Shown here in pieces: positions 53,059 to 64,000 of a stretch of 64,000 nucleotides of DNA (position 1 is its first letter; each line of letters begins with the position of its first letter). The DNA is from Lingula anatina. Taxonomy: Eukaryota; Brachiopoda; Lingulata; Lingulida; Lingulidae. The notes below the pieces were generated by a model. That model was given only the letters and a program-made list of their open reading frames with translations, was not told the DNA's origin and ran no database searches. A program made the position numbers and the translations under genes. The stretch covers positions 289,481 to 353,480 of the forward strand of contig NW_019774525.1 of the NCBI RefSeq assembly GCF_001039355.2. Reading direction: 5' to 3'.

Positions 53059-53106
53059 CAGCATGATTTTACGATCATCCACCGTCATGTGTACGCGGCA
53101 TTCCAT
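53059..53106 (-). CDS. Candidate first coding exon of an unidentified gene
   Basis: On the minus strand an ATG at 53,106 opens 16 codons (MECRVHMTVDDRKIML) and runs into the donor CTG|GTGAGT in phase 0. The frame is also open about 15 codons upstream. It sits 60-70 bases downstream of a TATA box in a CpG-rich patch, the arrangement expected of a first exon. The nearest good downstream acceptor (CTTCTTCTGCAG) is at 52,267-52,278. The following frame from 52,266 reads 42 codons to a stop at 52,140, but resembles nothing I know. The gene is not identified. Confidence 0.35.
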
Positions 53107-53165
53107 CGACAGCACTCTGTGCTCCACGTACTCGGCCGCCTCTGAGATGACACGGTTTTACCGAT

Positions 53166-53186
53166 CCCTTTTATACGGCGCACGTC
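53166..53186 (-). promoter_or_regulatory. TATA box with upstream CRE-like site
   Basis: The minus strand reads GTATAAAAGGGATCGG with the TATA box at 53,175-53,168. TGACGTG lies about 6 bases upstream. An initiator-like TCATCTCAG follows about 30 bases downstream of the TATA box. Above it, at about 53,290, is TCACATGA, an M-box/E-box-type element, and the patch 53,080-53,280 is rich in CpG. Together these suggest a focused promoter reading toward lower coordinates. Confidence 0.5.
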
Positions 53187-53189
53187 ACA

Positions 53190-56100
53190 CGTTTCCTGAA
53201 TTTGAGGTCTTTGTTGAGCGTGGATCCGTGTCAGTGATGTAATTCATTCACGAATCTCGTTGTCGAGGAGGGAATCCCATGTGATGTTGGTCACATGACC
53301 GGAATACCCCTTTCCTTTTATAGAAAAGCAAGTTTCTCGAGGGATTATAGAATTATCTCCAATAACGGATAACACGCACCTTTAAACCGAGTGGTGTGAC
53401 AAAGCAGATATCTTGCTTTGTTCAAATGGAATAATTTTACTCATCTATAAGTAAAGGAAATGTGTGGAATAAATATATTTATATGTAACAGGAAACGCTT
53501 TGTGGAACAAGAGATCAAACAAAGAAGCAACCAAACAAAGAAGCATTACTTGCCAAGATTTGCATTTTAGTAAACGTGACTTAAATTGAGGTCACGTAAC
53601 GGGCACAGTTTAAATCAGGTTAGATATATGTGGGATTGTTTGTGTACTGGTACTTTTAGTTATTTAATGACTTGATGTTCGTGATAACATTTAAAACAGT
53701 TCACTGCAAAACTTGTTTTAATAAAGCGTTTTATTCGTCCAAGTTAATATTTAGCAGATTGGGGGCGTGTGCGTTGTTCATTATTTTATAATATTTTAAA
53801 TGTTATTTCTTTTTATTACACCAATTACCGTGAAATCTGTGACGTAGACCTATTTCCCACATGTGGGTACATTTTAAACACACTGTACACAAGATGAATT
53901 ATTTATTTAATCGGGTTATTACACCGAGTAATTTTCAGTTTTGTTGCATTGGTCTTTTTATGGGGACAACAAAAACAAAAACAAAAACATTTCATTCAAT
54001 TTTGGTTTTAAGATTTAAAAAAAATTGCCCGAGCAAGGACCCGATAAGGAGGTCAATATTTCAATTACCCACTCAAGCAAGACGGGGACATCGATTATTC
54101 ACTTGTTTTCGTAAAAACTCTTTTGTGTCGTCAGTTGAAGTGTATTTTCACAGGTAATACGGGGCCACGTGGCGCCGCTAATGTGGTAACTTAAAACCAA
54201 GACCCAGTAAGTATATATTGGTTCCCAGTAACCATATAAAATATCAGCAGCTCTTTCGTTCAATTAACAGGTAAATTTTGTCGTGTCCTCACAAAACCAG
54301 TTAAGAATGGGAGAATGGAAAAAAACTGTGTTTCATACCATTTTTAAAACCATCATCATCATCATGATATTTATTTAATTGATTTTCTGTCATTAATGTA
54401 TTAATCATTAAATATGTTAAGAAATGATCACGGGTAAACTTCTCTCTCAAAAGAAATTAGAAAGTTGTTTTAAGCCCCCAATTATGTCGAGGAAATTTCA
54501 TTAACCTCTGACCCACAGCTGTCATGGCGACTGTAGGCTACAGAAATGAGCACGGGCAACATGTTAAAGCGAAAATCAGAGAGTATCGGACAGAGTCAAC
54601 AAGAAAACGATCGATCGAAAATCACGATCGCATTGAAATGGAAAACAAAAAGTGACGTGAATTATGGTTATTATAAAAACACCTTTCACTGAACTCTCTG
54701 TTGTTATTGCCTTCATTTGGGTCATTCTGCGAAATTTGACCTCGGCTTATGTGAAAAAAGTACAGTAGATAAGATTATGAAAGAAATACATAGCAAGGAA
54801 ATTGATCCAAGATCACGGCAAAGGTCAGGGATAATAAATCGTGAAAGGTGTTTTCGATTTTTAAATGCATCCTACTTTATATTTCAGGTTATTTAAAACA
54901 CCATATCTAACACCAGTGGATAACTGTTAGCGTGTTATTTTCAAAGTAAAAATGTTCGCATAACGTATAAAGAACTTTTTTTATCAAGAATAGTGTGTAA
55001 ACATTTTGTAGTGTTAAATTTTATAAACGCATTTGCATTCTTTGATGTTTGGACCTTCAGTACTGAAGAAAGGTACTTGTGGTGAGCACTGCACTTAAAT
55101 GTGTGTTTGTTTTCAAATTAATTTTTAAGACTTTTTCGGTCAAAAAAAAAAAAAAGGAAAAAGAAAAAGAATGACGTCTGTCCTTATTCCAAGTCTCGCT
55201 TTCACAAGCAGCTCAGTTTTTTTAAATGTGGCATGTAATTCTAATTGATAACAAATAAACTTGAGAATCAGGACCAAAATCGGCTATCTGTACTCTAATA
55301 TAACACAAAAACATACTTTCATAAATACATACTTGGACTACGTCACGCTGGTAGGTGGGTCTTAGATATAGAAGATCGCCTCTCATGCCTGTAAGCTCGC
55401 TCGTGGAAAATACTTGTCCAGAACCTTTAGTAATCAGAATAATTTTGCAACTTGACTTGAAGTTTAAATCTAGATAAAAGGAAAAAAGATTGTTAAACAG
55501 AGTATTCTAAAATCGATATAACGTACATGAAAATCAAATTAAGCTATCATGTTTCTTTATTTTATTTAACCTTTTAAGTCGGACAAGATTAACGGGGATT
55601 AGTTTGATAAAAAATTCTACAATCGAAAAAAGTTACGTGTTGGGCCTCATTGACGTAATTGAAAGTTATTGCCTGATCGTCAACGAAACAGCAGTTTACT
55701 CCAAAGGCTTTGTGCTTATTCGCGCAAAACATTTCCACTTAAAAACCAAGAAAGAAACTGGAGACTGGTGATTAAAAAAAGCGAGGAATGCGCAAAAATA
55801 GAATTAGCAATATCCTGTACTGCACACCGTGAGGCATGTCGTGATCTGTTATCTTTTTGTTCTTTTCTGGTAGTTTGTTACACGTTACAAGAATTTTTTT
55901 TTCTGAAGTTGATAGACACGTTTTACGTCAAAGGTACAGCGAAAGAGAAGGTGTTTTCTTACGTGATGTGTCTTAAAGGGAATAAAAGATGAATTCAAGC
56001 TTCATATATAAGATACATGTGCGCGTTTGTCATGTACAAAAATATTGTTATTTATGAGCTCTACCCATTACACAAATACACCCACTTGGTTCTAATGTTC

Positions 56101-57312
56101 TGGATTGTTTCATGATATACCAGTACAATCTGCATCTTGACTCTATAAGGCACTAGTCAACTGTCGATCTCTTCTTTTTTTTTCTTCAAAAAAGTGGCTG
56201 ATGTGTCAAATTTTGTTGGATACAAGGAGTTGAGAATGAAATATTCTAGTTATGACAGCTCATCATGTGATAAAAAAGAGAAGGTTTGAAACTTCGACAA
56301 TATGCATGGGCGATAAATCAATGTTTTTAAAATAACCATCTCCTTCTCTTCTTACGGCCTCTTGACGCATTAGACGACAGCTACGATGTAGATCAAAATA
56401 GCGCTTTTATATTTTCAGCATCATTTGTAGGTGGTAATTGGGCTATTATAAGAATGGTTTAAAAGTCACGTTAAAGTGTGGTAGGGAAAACACCCTAGAT
56501 GAATACATGCGTGGTCGCTTTTTTTTTTCGGAATTTTGCGAAAAAATTAACGGAACTTCCTCCTTTTTTATTTAAGCGTGAAATATTCGAATTATTTGAT
56601 GTTATATCGATTCGCGAACAAGTCACTCATAATGTAGATAAAGAGAAGAAATGGGTTGTTCAAAAATTTTGTGAAGAAGCTCAGTTTTAGACCCATTTAT
56701 CTCCCACGTTTTAAATCAGTTACAGTTATGTGGATGCTTTAGAATGCTTACTAAATTTATTTTGCAACAGTCATTACTCTAATTAAACACCACCCACTGT
56801 ATACCATAGCGCCAGTCCCTTTAGGAATCACTTGGTCTCAGGTGAGTTAGAGGATATCATTTTTATCTAGGCAACGCGCAACTAACACATTTTAAACAGT
56901 TCCTTATTTGCTGTGAGTGTTTTTCGAGAATCTTATGTATTTCTATGCAAAATCTGACCAACCATATCAAAACTATTTTTTCTTTTATCTTTTCAATGAT
57001 CTACACTAAATTTAAGTAGACAATGTGTGTTGGATGTGTAACTCTTTCCAAAAATGGTTTGTTGATGTTTTTTTCTGATGATTATCTTGTAATCCTTTAT
57101 CTTCCATTTTTTAAACCATGGTATACAAACACATTCCCCCTCTTTAATCTTTTTCCAAACGGTCAACATAAAATAATGTGTCTGTTTTCTGTACTTTAAT
57201 ATGGTCTCCCTGCGAGATTTAGTATTTCGATATTTTCAACCCTCACCAATTTAAATGCTTGAAACAATAACAGGATACATGCTATTCATACAATTGCAAA
57301 ACCCGTGTTAAG

Positions 57313-57315
<3 letters not shown>
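53190..57315. other. No recognised gene
   Basis: Frames at 53,861-54,157 and 55,669-55,992 (107 codons, plus strand) are not recognised and have no splice-site context that stands out. The second uses an ordinary ATG and could be a small gene or chance. A perfect palindrome GCCACGTGGC (E-box) lies at 54,164-54,173, followed by the palindrome GGCGCC. Confidence 0.4.
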
Positions 57316-57370
<55 letters not shown>

Positions 57371-57408
57371 AGAAGAAGAAGAAGAAAAAGAATAATAATA
57401 AGAAGAAA
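57316..57408. repeat. Compound (GA)n-(AAG)n-(AAT)n microsatellite
   Basis: GA dinucleotides, then AAG trinucleotides, then a short AAT run. The same compound tract recurs at 59,579-59,648, directly after an assembly N, and is the left border of the duplicated segment. Confidence 0.92.
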
Positions 57409-58357
57409 GTATAAAGGTATCTAAGCCATGACACGAGGCAGACGCAGTACTTCATCTACCCATAAGGCCATCTTTTGGCCCGGATGATGATCAGTAACAC
57501 CGAGGTCTAGAAAATATATGCACTTTTTACGTGATTTAAATCTAAATAAGTAATTCCAAATTTTAAAAGAAATTCTAGCCAGACTTTGTCTAATCATCTC
57601 TGATTATTTAAAATCTATTTCATCTTTTTAGTTGTTCTTTCTCTAAGTTCTATCGTAAAGGTTAAAAGAAAACCATTGCAAGAACTCAGATGAAAATAAT
57701 TTTCTGATGTGTTATGTACATTATTTGTAATAATATTTATTCAAATAAGACCTTTATTGTAATATTTGGGAAAGGATATGCTATGACCTTTCATTAAGTA
57801 CGAATTCTGAACAAAAAAGGGGGCTTGCAGAAAAAATACTCCCCTCAAGAAGTAATTTATTTCATTTCTTAACTCAAAAAGAAGGTTAACGCAATAAATT
57901 TCAAGTATCTTGGGTTAAAGAAGAAAGTCTTTTGGTTAAATACTGCTTTTTTATTTCATTTACCCATTCTGTTGTTTTGTACGTTGGACAGAAGTTACAT
58001 ATTAATCCAACAGCCATAAGGCTAACAGATTTACTATCGAATGATGCTTGAACTTTTTGTTTTGTCCCCCCGGCGCCTACTTTATTCCCGAGAACTAATA
58101 GCTTGTATTAAGCATCCTGTGTAGCTGAGGTTTCTGCACTTCGAGGGCCAAATAGTTTAAATGGTAATCTGAATTCAATATATTAACAACTATTACCAGA
58201 TTGGTATAACGTTTTAAGTAATATGCTCCCGGCAAAATCATGGTTTAGACTTGTCTACGCTTCTCGCAGTCTGCCCCGGCTGGCACGAAAATTGCATTAG
58301 TTGAGACAGAAACATTACTCAGCTCGTTTAGCGCAATGGATTGTGGATTTGGAAACG

Positions 58358-58567
58358 TCATTCCATCCAACACCACAGGCTACTCTGGTTGAAGAGACGG
58401 GCGGCATTTACTTTTAAAAACTTTGCAAGTTCAGGATATCTTACCCCCTTTTCAGTATACATGTATCTTACCATCTCCCACAGTCCCTGTCCATATGTTG
58501 TTTTGTATGTGGTATTGGTATTTAAGTAAAGAACAATAAGCCCTACAGCTTTTTTGAAAGCCAGCAT
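58358..58567 (-). pseudogene. Frameshifted copy of an unidentified 107-codon frame
   Basis: The frame that starts MLAFKKAVGLIVLYLNTN is 69 codons here. The allelic copy at 60,489-60,812 is 107 codons. One T is missing in copy 1 (near 58,362), shifting the frame after the WCWME segment. Whether the frame is ever translated is unknown; the plus strand of the same stretch is also open. Confidence 0.25.
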
Positions 58568-59105
58568 TTAATTTTTTATTTAAAAAAAATCATATGATTT
58601 TATTTACCTTCTTAATTTTTTTTATTATTTTATGGATAAACCAATAATTCCAAATGGAATATGTTAGATCTATACTGATCATGTCCTAGCAATTTCTTCA
58701 CAGTTAGGCCTACATTGGAAGTACCAGTGCAGTTTTTTTTTTTTTTTTTTTTTTGACGTAGGTGTTATGTAATAGTTGGTCTTTACGGCCATCAGTTAAT
58801 TACATTTTATTAGATAACATTTTCTCAAACGATTGGGTGTTGTGGTAATCAAAATGGTTTCCCCCCTGTCAACATTATTAATTTCACAATCTAACCTATC
58901 TACTTGTTATTCTTCTTTCATGTTTGATCTTTAAAACAAAAAATAACAACCCTCAAGTTCTTCTCAACATTTATTTTCGTTATGATATAAAAATAGACTT
59001 CTTATTTCTTTGACATTTACATCTGTGTGCATGCTGAGCTCTACGCAGGGAACTATGTTCATTACTTTGCTCGAAGGATCGTTCATTTACCACGCGTGCT
59101 GTCGC

Positions 59106-59146
59106 CACGTGCATGACGTAACGTGGCAACTAGCCGCATGCACGTG
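59106..59146. promoter_or_regulatory. Inverted E-box pair flanking a CRE-like site
   Basis: CACGTGCATG and, 21 bases later, its reverse complement CATGCACGTG form a perfect 10-bp inverted repeat around TGACGTAACGTGG. This lies in a CpG-rich patch in AT-rich DNA. Two bHLH-type E-boxes and a CREB/ATF-type site in so short a space suggest a regulatory element. The arrangement is unchanged in the second copy at 61,330-61,370. Confidence 0.45.
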
Positions 59147-59577
59147 ATGCCTAACATTGTGCACCTATGTCACTGTGCAACTGTAAAGTGCGTCTCCCAC
59201 AACAGCTACGTCAAATGTGAAGGTTTGAAAGCGACTGTTTTATTTTAAACAACAAAAGCAAAGTTCAACGATGAAGACGCAAGAAACTTTACCAACCAGA
59301 CAACGGGACACTACAATATTTTGTTCCAAATACCACGCACACGTTACATACAAAACCGTTTTCGTTCTTAATTCGTTCAGATAAAAAATACCAATTGACA
59401 AACAACATTATATTTTTAAAACGTCTCTATAGCTTAGATCACTCATGTGTCTAGTCTGTCGTCAAACATATTTGGCAGTTGCATTTCAGTTCTTCGACAT
59501 GATATCAGTGTCAGTCGAATAGCACCAGCAATATGAACTGAAGAAATCTGTTTCAAAGCACTGAAACCTAACAATCT

Positions 59578-59578
59578 N
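59578..59578. other. Single N, assembly join 1
   Basis: One undetermined base. Sequence before it ends in CCTAACAATCT. Sequence after it restarts in the GA microsatellite that begins duplicated segment A, 2.26 kb earlier. Confidence 0.97.
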
Positions 59579-59612
<34 letters not shown>

Positions 59613-60488
59613 AGAAGAAGAAGAAGAAAAAGAATAATAATAAGAAGAAAGTATAAAAGGTATCTAAGCCATGACACGAGGCAGACGCAGTACTTCATCT
59701 ACCCATAAGACCATCTTTTGGCCCGGATGATGATCAGTAACACCGAGGTCTAGAAAATATATGCACTTTTTACGTGATTTAAATCTAAATAAGTAATTCT
59801 AAATTTTAAAAGAAATTCTAGCCAGACTTTGTCTAATCATCTCTGATTATTTAAAATCTATTTCATCTTTTTAGTTGTTCTTTCTCTAAGTTCTATCGTA
59901 AAGGTTAAAAGAAAACCATTGCAAGAACTCAGATGAAAATAATTTCCTGATGTGTTATGTACATTATTTGTAATAATATTTATTCAAATAAGACCTTTAT
60001 TGTAATATTTGGGAAAGGATATGCTATGACCTTTCATTTAGTACGAATTCTGAACAAAAAAAGGGGGCTTGCAGAAAAAATACTCCCCTCAAGAAGTAAT
60101 TTATTTCATTTCTTAGCTCAAAAAGAAGGTTAACGCAATAAATTTCAAGTATCTTGGGTTAAAGAAGAAAGTCTTTTGGTTAAATACTGCTTTTTTATTT
60201 CATTTACCCATTCTGTTGTTTTGTACGTTGGACAGAAGTTACATATTAATCCAACAGCCATAAGGCTAACAGATTTACTATCGAATGATGCTTGAACTTT
60301 TTGTTTTGTCCCCCCGGCGCCTACTTTATTCCCGAGAACTAATAGCTTGTATTAAGCATCCTGTGTAGCTGAGGTTTCTGCACTTCGAGGGCCAAATAGT
60401 TTAAATGGTGATCTGAATTCAATATATTAACAACTATTACCAGATTGGTATAACGTTTTAAGTAATATGCTCCCGGCAAAATCATGGT

Positions 60489-60812
60489 TTAGACTTGTCT
60501 ACGCTTCTCGCAGTCTGCCCCGGCTGGCACGAAAATTGCATTAGTTGAGACAGAAACATTACTCAGCTCGTTTAGCGCAATGGATTGTGGATTTGGAAAC
60601 GTCATTTCCATCCAACACCACAGGCTACTCTGGTTGCAGAGACGGGCGGCATTTACTTTTAAAAACTTTGCAAGTTCAGGATATCTTACCCCCTTTTCAG
60701 TATACATGTATCTTACCATCTCCCACAGTCCCTGTCCATATGTTGTTTTGTATGTGGTATTGGTATTTAAGTAAAGAACAATAAGCCCTACAGCTTTTTT
60801 GAAAGCCAGCAT
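60489..60812 (-). CDS. Unidentified 107-codon frame in duplicated segment
   Basis: A minus-strand frame from ATG at 60,812 to a stop at 60,489. I do not recognise a domain. One short hydrophobic stretch near the N-terminus (residues about 8-14) is followed by a mixed region. It contains internal donor-like sequences (ATG|GTAAGA), so it might instead be transcribed as spliced noncoding or coding exons. The plus strand is also open in two frames over 60-80 codons, which weakens the case. Confidence 0.15.
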   Translation of the reverse strand: MLAFKKAVGLIVLYLNTNTTYKTTYGQGLWEMVRYMYTEKGVRYPELAKFLKVNAARLCNQSSLWCWMEMTFPNPQSIALNELSNVSVSTNAIFVPAGADCEKRRQV

Positions 60813-61329
60813 TTAATTTTTTATTTTAAAAAAATCATATGATTTTATTTACCTTCTTAATTTTTTTCTTATTTTATGGATAAACCAATAATTCCAAATG
60901 GAATATGTTAGATCTATACTGATCATGTCCTAGCAATTTCTTCACAGTTACATTGGAAGTACCAGTGCAGTTTTCTTTGACGTAGGTGTTATGTAATAGT
61001 TGGTCTTTACGGCCATCAGTTAATTTCATTTTATTAGATAACATTGTCTCAAACGATTGGGTGTTGTGGTAATCAAAATGGTTTCCCCCCTGTCAACATT
61101 ATTAATTTCACAATCTAACCTATCTACTTGTTATTCTTCTTTCATGTTTGATCTTTAAAACAAAAAATAACAACCCTCAAGTTCTTCTCAACATTTATTT
61201 TCGTTATGATATAAAAATAGACTTCTTATTTCTTTGACATTTACATCTGTGTGCATGCTGAGCTCTACGCAGGGAACTATGTTCATTACTTTGCTCGAAG
61301 GATCGTTCATTTACCACGCGTGCTGTCGC

Positions 61330-61370
61330 CACGTGCATGACGTAACGTGGCAACTAGCCGCATGCACGTG
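61330..61370. promoter_or_regulatory. Second copy of inverted E-box/CRE cluster
   Basis: Identical in arrangement to 59,106-59,146, inside copy 2 of duplicated segment A. Confidence 0.45.
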
Positions 61371-61800
61371 ATGCCTAACATTGTGCACCTATGTCATTGT
61401 GCAACTGTAAAGTGCGTCTCCCACAACAGCTACGTCAAATGTGAAGGTTTGAAAGCGACTGTTTTATTTTAAACAACAAAAGCAAAGTTCAACGATGAAG
61501 ACGCAAGAAACTTTACCAACCAGACAACAGGACACTACAATATTTTGTTCCAAATACCACGCACACGTTACATACAAAACCGTTTTCGTTCTTAATTCGT
61601 TCAGATAAAAAATACCAATTGACAAACAACATTATATTTTAAAAACGTCTCTATAGCTTAGATCACTCATGTGTCTAGTCTGTCGTCAAACATATTTGGC
61701 AGTTTCATTTCAGTTCTTCGACATGATATCAGTGTCAGTCGAATAGCACCAGCAATATGAACTGAAGAAATCTGTTTCAAAGCACTGAATCCTAACAATA

Positions 61801-62652
61801 TTACCTTGGCTCGCTATATAATTTTGTGATCCAATAATTTTTCATAGACAAGTTGTCCCTTTTATACATAGTTTTATATAGAAACAGGTGTAAAAGCACG
61901 ATTAAGACGGTTTCTTATTGGCTACATATTAGTCTGATTTTGACATTCAGAATCTATATTTCTTAATGGATGACCGTTTTGCTTATTAACCAACGCAAAA
62001 ACACGAAGTGCATACAGAATACACAAGAACATGCATTTAAACGCACGTGCCTGTCGCCAGTTGCACCATCTGTTTTTCCTTTACAATTGTCTGAATACAA
62101 CATGCCTCTTATTCCCAATGAATAAATTAATAAATATAACAATAAATATACTCAATAACTTAATAAATAAAAAGTCAATTACATCATTACTGTAGATTGA
62201 GTAAGCTATTGCCAATCTTCGCCTTTGGTTAACATTGCCATTCGGAGAGTCGATATTCCCTTTGATTCAAATCAGAGGGGGGCGGCGGGGTCGACATGGG
62301 AGGGTGGAATAACATAAATAATTGACGCAGTTTGACAGAGGTTGGGCGGTGCAATCATCGTAATTAACTGTAACTCGAATTTTGAATTATTTCCATCCCA
62401 TTAAAACACAAAGCCGTTTCAAAGCCGTGACTTTGTTCCTTTCTACCCATAAACTCTTGTCGGTTATCGATCATGGTATTTCTACCACGTTGACGGGATT
62501 AAGGAGATCGTGGTGTTGGTCTTCTATGTCATGTGCAGTTTAACTGTGGCAGTGACTTATGAGACAACATGAAGAAAAAAGAAATGCGTAATGAAAAGAA
62601 TCATAGAACCCCCTGCCTGAACCGCTCTTTAAGTTTAAAGAGACCATATCTG
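61801..62652. repeat. Duplicated segment B, copy 1
   Basis: Nearly identical to 63,149-64,000, offset 1,348. The match would continue past the window end. A few substitutions separate the copies, for example near 61,963 versus 63,310. Confidence 0.95.
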
Positions 62653-63147
62653 ATCAAAGGCTCAGCCTAATACAGACATACGCTACTTGCGTACTTAACT
62701 CTTTATCCTGTATGTTTTTTATATACAGTGAGCATTTATACACAGTTTTGATTCACAACTTTTGGCTAATCTGCGTCTTATCACATAACAACTACATCAT
62801 TTCTTCTTAGCGAATGCGGGGGCGCGCAGGGCCCTACTTCGATGATGTCAAACCTTGAGAATCATAAATATTTTACATATGTACACTATAGCATTATTTC
62901 TAGTGGAGAAATGTCATCCACTGATAGTCCTGTCTCTGTTTCTATTCTTCCTATGCCTTTTTCCTTTCCTCTTTCGTCGTTTTCTGTGTTTCTTTTTCCT
63001 CCTCCGCGTGGATCGAGACTTTGGCGTGTCCCCTCCCCCTCCTCCACATGGGATCTCGGAAGGGTTTGTGGGACGAACCGCCTGAAGAGCCGTTCTAGAC
63101 GCCGCATTTCCACCGACATGCTCTGAAATTGTTTCAGTCTTTTGGTT
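62653..63147. other. Unique end of the inserted contig
   Basis: The matching part of the following contig lies outside the window. The stretch 62,930-63,110 is pyrimidine-rich with open frames on both strands (77-94 codons), and has some CpG. No protein was recognised. Confidence 0.4.
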
Positions 63148-63148
63148 N
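63148..63148. other. Single N, assembly join 2
   Basis: One undetermined base. The sequence after it (TTACCTTGGCTCG) restarts at the position equivalent to 61,801. Confidence 0.97.
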
Positions 63149-64000
63149 TTACCTTGGCTCGCTATATAATTTTGTGATCCAATAATTTTTCATAGACAAG
63201 TTGTCCCTTTTATACATAGTTTTATATAGAAACAGGTGTAAAAGCACGATTAAGACGGTTTCTTATTGGCTACATATTAGTCTGATTTTGACATTCAGAA
63301 TCTATATTTATTACTGGATGACCGTTTTGCTTATTAACCAACGCAAAAACACGAAGTGCATACAGAATACACAAGAACATGCATTTAAACGCACGTGCCT
63401 GTCGCCAGTTGCACCATCTGTTTTTCCTTTACAATTGTCTGAATACAACATGCCTCTTATTCCCAATGAATAAATTAATAAATATAACAATAAATATACT
63501 CAATAACTTAATAAATAAAAAGTCAATTACATCATTACTGTAGATTGAGTAAGCTATTGCCAATCTTCGCCTTTGGTTAACATTGCCATTCGGAGAGTCG
63601 ATATTCCCTTTGATTCAAATCAGAGGGGGGCGGCGGGGTCGACATGGGAGGGTGGAATAACATAAATAATTGACGCAGTTTGACAGAGGTTGGGCGGTGC
63701 AATCATCGTAATTAACTGTAACTCGAATTTTGAATTATTTCCATCCCATTAAAACACAAAGCCGTTTCAAAGCCGTGACTTTGTTCCTTTCTACCCATAA
63801 ACTCTTGTCGGTTATCGATCATGGTATTTCTACCACGTTGACGGGATTAAGGAGATCGTGGTGTTGGTCTTCTATGTCATGTGCAGTTTAACTGTGGCAG
63901 TGACTTATGAGACAACATGAAGAAAAAAGAAATGCGTAATGAAAAGAATCATAGAACCCCCTGCCTGAACCGCTCTTTAAGTTTAAAGAGACCATATCTG
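63149..64000. repeat. Duplicated segment B, copy 2
   Basis: Repeats 61,801-62,652 with about 1% or less difference by eye and runs off the window. Confidence 0.95.

Larger units (their letters stand above)
57316..59577. repeat. Duplicated segment A, copy 1 (ends at assembly N)
   Basis: This 2.26-kb stretch is nearly identical to 59,579-61,797, at an offset of about 2,243-2,245 bases. Differences are scattered substitutions, a longer GA tract, a T-run at about 58,732-58,754 that is short in the other copy, a 6-base indel near 58,706, and a single-base deletion near 58,362. Copy 1 stops abruptly at the N at 59,578. Confidence 0.95.
59579..61800. repeat. Duplicated segment A, copy 2
   Basis: This is the second version of 57,316-59,577. 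It begins inside the GA tract and continues without a break into unique sequence (ATTACCTTGGCTCG) where copy 1 stops. See the finding on the haplotig arrangement. Confidence 0.95.

Noticed and set aside
32560-53106. FGF gene expected from vertebrate synteny with NUDT6
   Set aside because: No FGF-like beta-trefoil exon was recognised on the minus strand. It is kept only as a question.
1-64000. CRISPR arrays, rRNA or tRNA genes, viral or integrase genes
   Set aside because: None seen. The regular repeats present are microsatellites, a minisatellite and MITE-like elements, all in a eukaryotic setting.

Overview
The window is nuclear DNA from an intron-rich, AT-rich animal genome, probably a marine invertebrate. 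A mollusc or other lophotrochozoan would fit the many tacatgta-type motifs, dense microsatellites and high heterozygosity, but no sequence here fixes the species. Two genes can be identified with confidence and read through most of their exons: an NDFIP-type NEDD4-family adaptor (minus strand, 18,968-22,438) and a NUDT6-type Nudix hydrolase (plus strand, 23,316 to about 31,970). They are divergent, with start codons about 0.9 kb apart. A third, intronless reading frame of 228 codons lies antisense inside NUDT6 intron 4 (26,617-27,303). It carries a SPOP-like BACK/3-box region and an acidic tail, with no BTB core visible.

Layout. 1-16,100: no gene recognised, only microsatellites, homopolymers and a polypurine tract. 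16,105-16,574: a GC-richer open stretch of uncertain status. 18,968-22,438: NDFIP, with a short transposon-like element in intron 2. 23,316-31,970: NUDT6, with two inverted copies of one long-TIR MITE-like element, a small hairpin, the nested gene and a 202-bp tandem duplication. 31,970-53,060: about 21 kb without a recognisable protein. It holds a minus-strand polyadenylation signal at 32,560 that converges on NUDT6, some candidate minus-strand exons, a degenerate minisatellite with a period near 50 bp (about 39.85-40.45 kb), and a long (TA)n. About 53.06-53.18 kb: a minus-strand TATA box with a short candidate first exon.

57.3 kb to the end: an apparent double duplication with joins at two single N bases (59,578 and 63,148). 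The segment 59,579-63,147 repeats the last 2.26 kb before it and the first 0.85 kb or more after it. The outer pieces would abut almost exactly if it were removed. This looks like an allelic contig (haplotig) placed between two contigs of the other haplotype, not real tandem duplications.

The identified genes do not form a pathway. NDFIP recruits HECT ubiquitin ligases to endosomal and Golgi membranes, and NUDT6 is a Nudix-fold protein. In vertebrates NUDT6 is tail-to-tail with FGF2. Here a minus-strand unit also converges on NUDT6, but no FGF coding sequence was found in it. No undescribed system is supported; the most notable items are the nested BACK-domain gene, the paired MITEs, the minisatellite and the haplotig structure.
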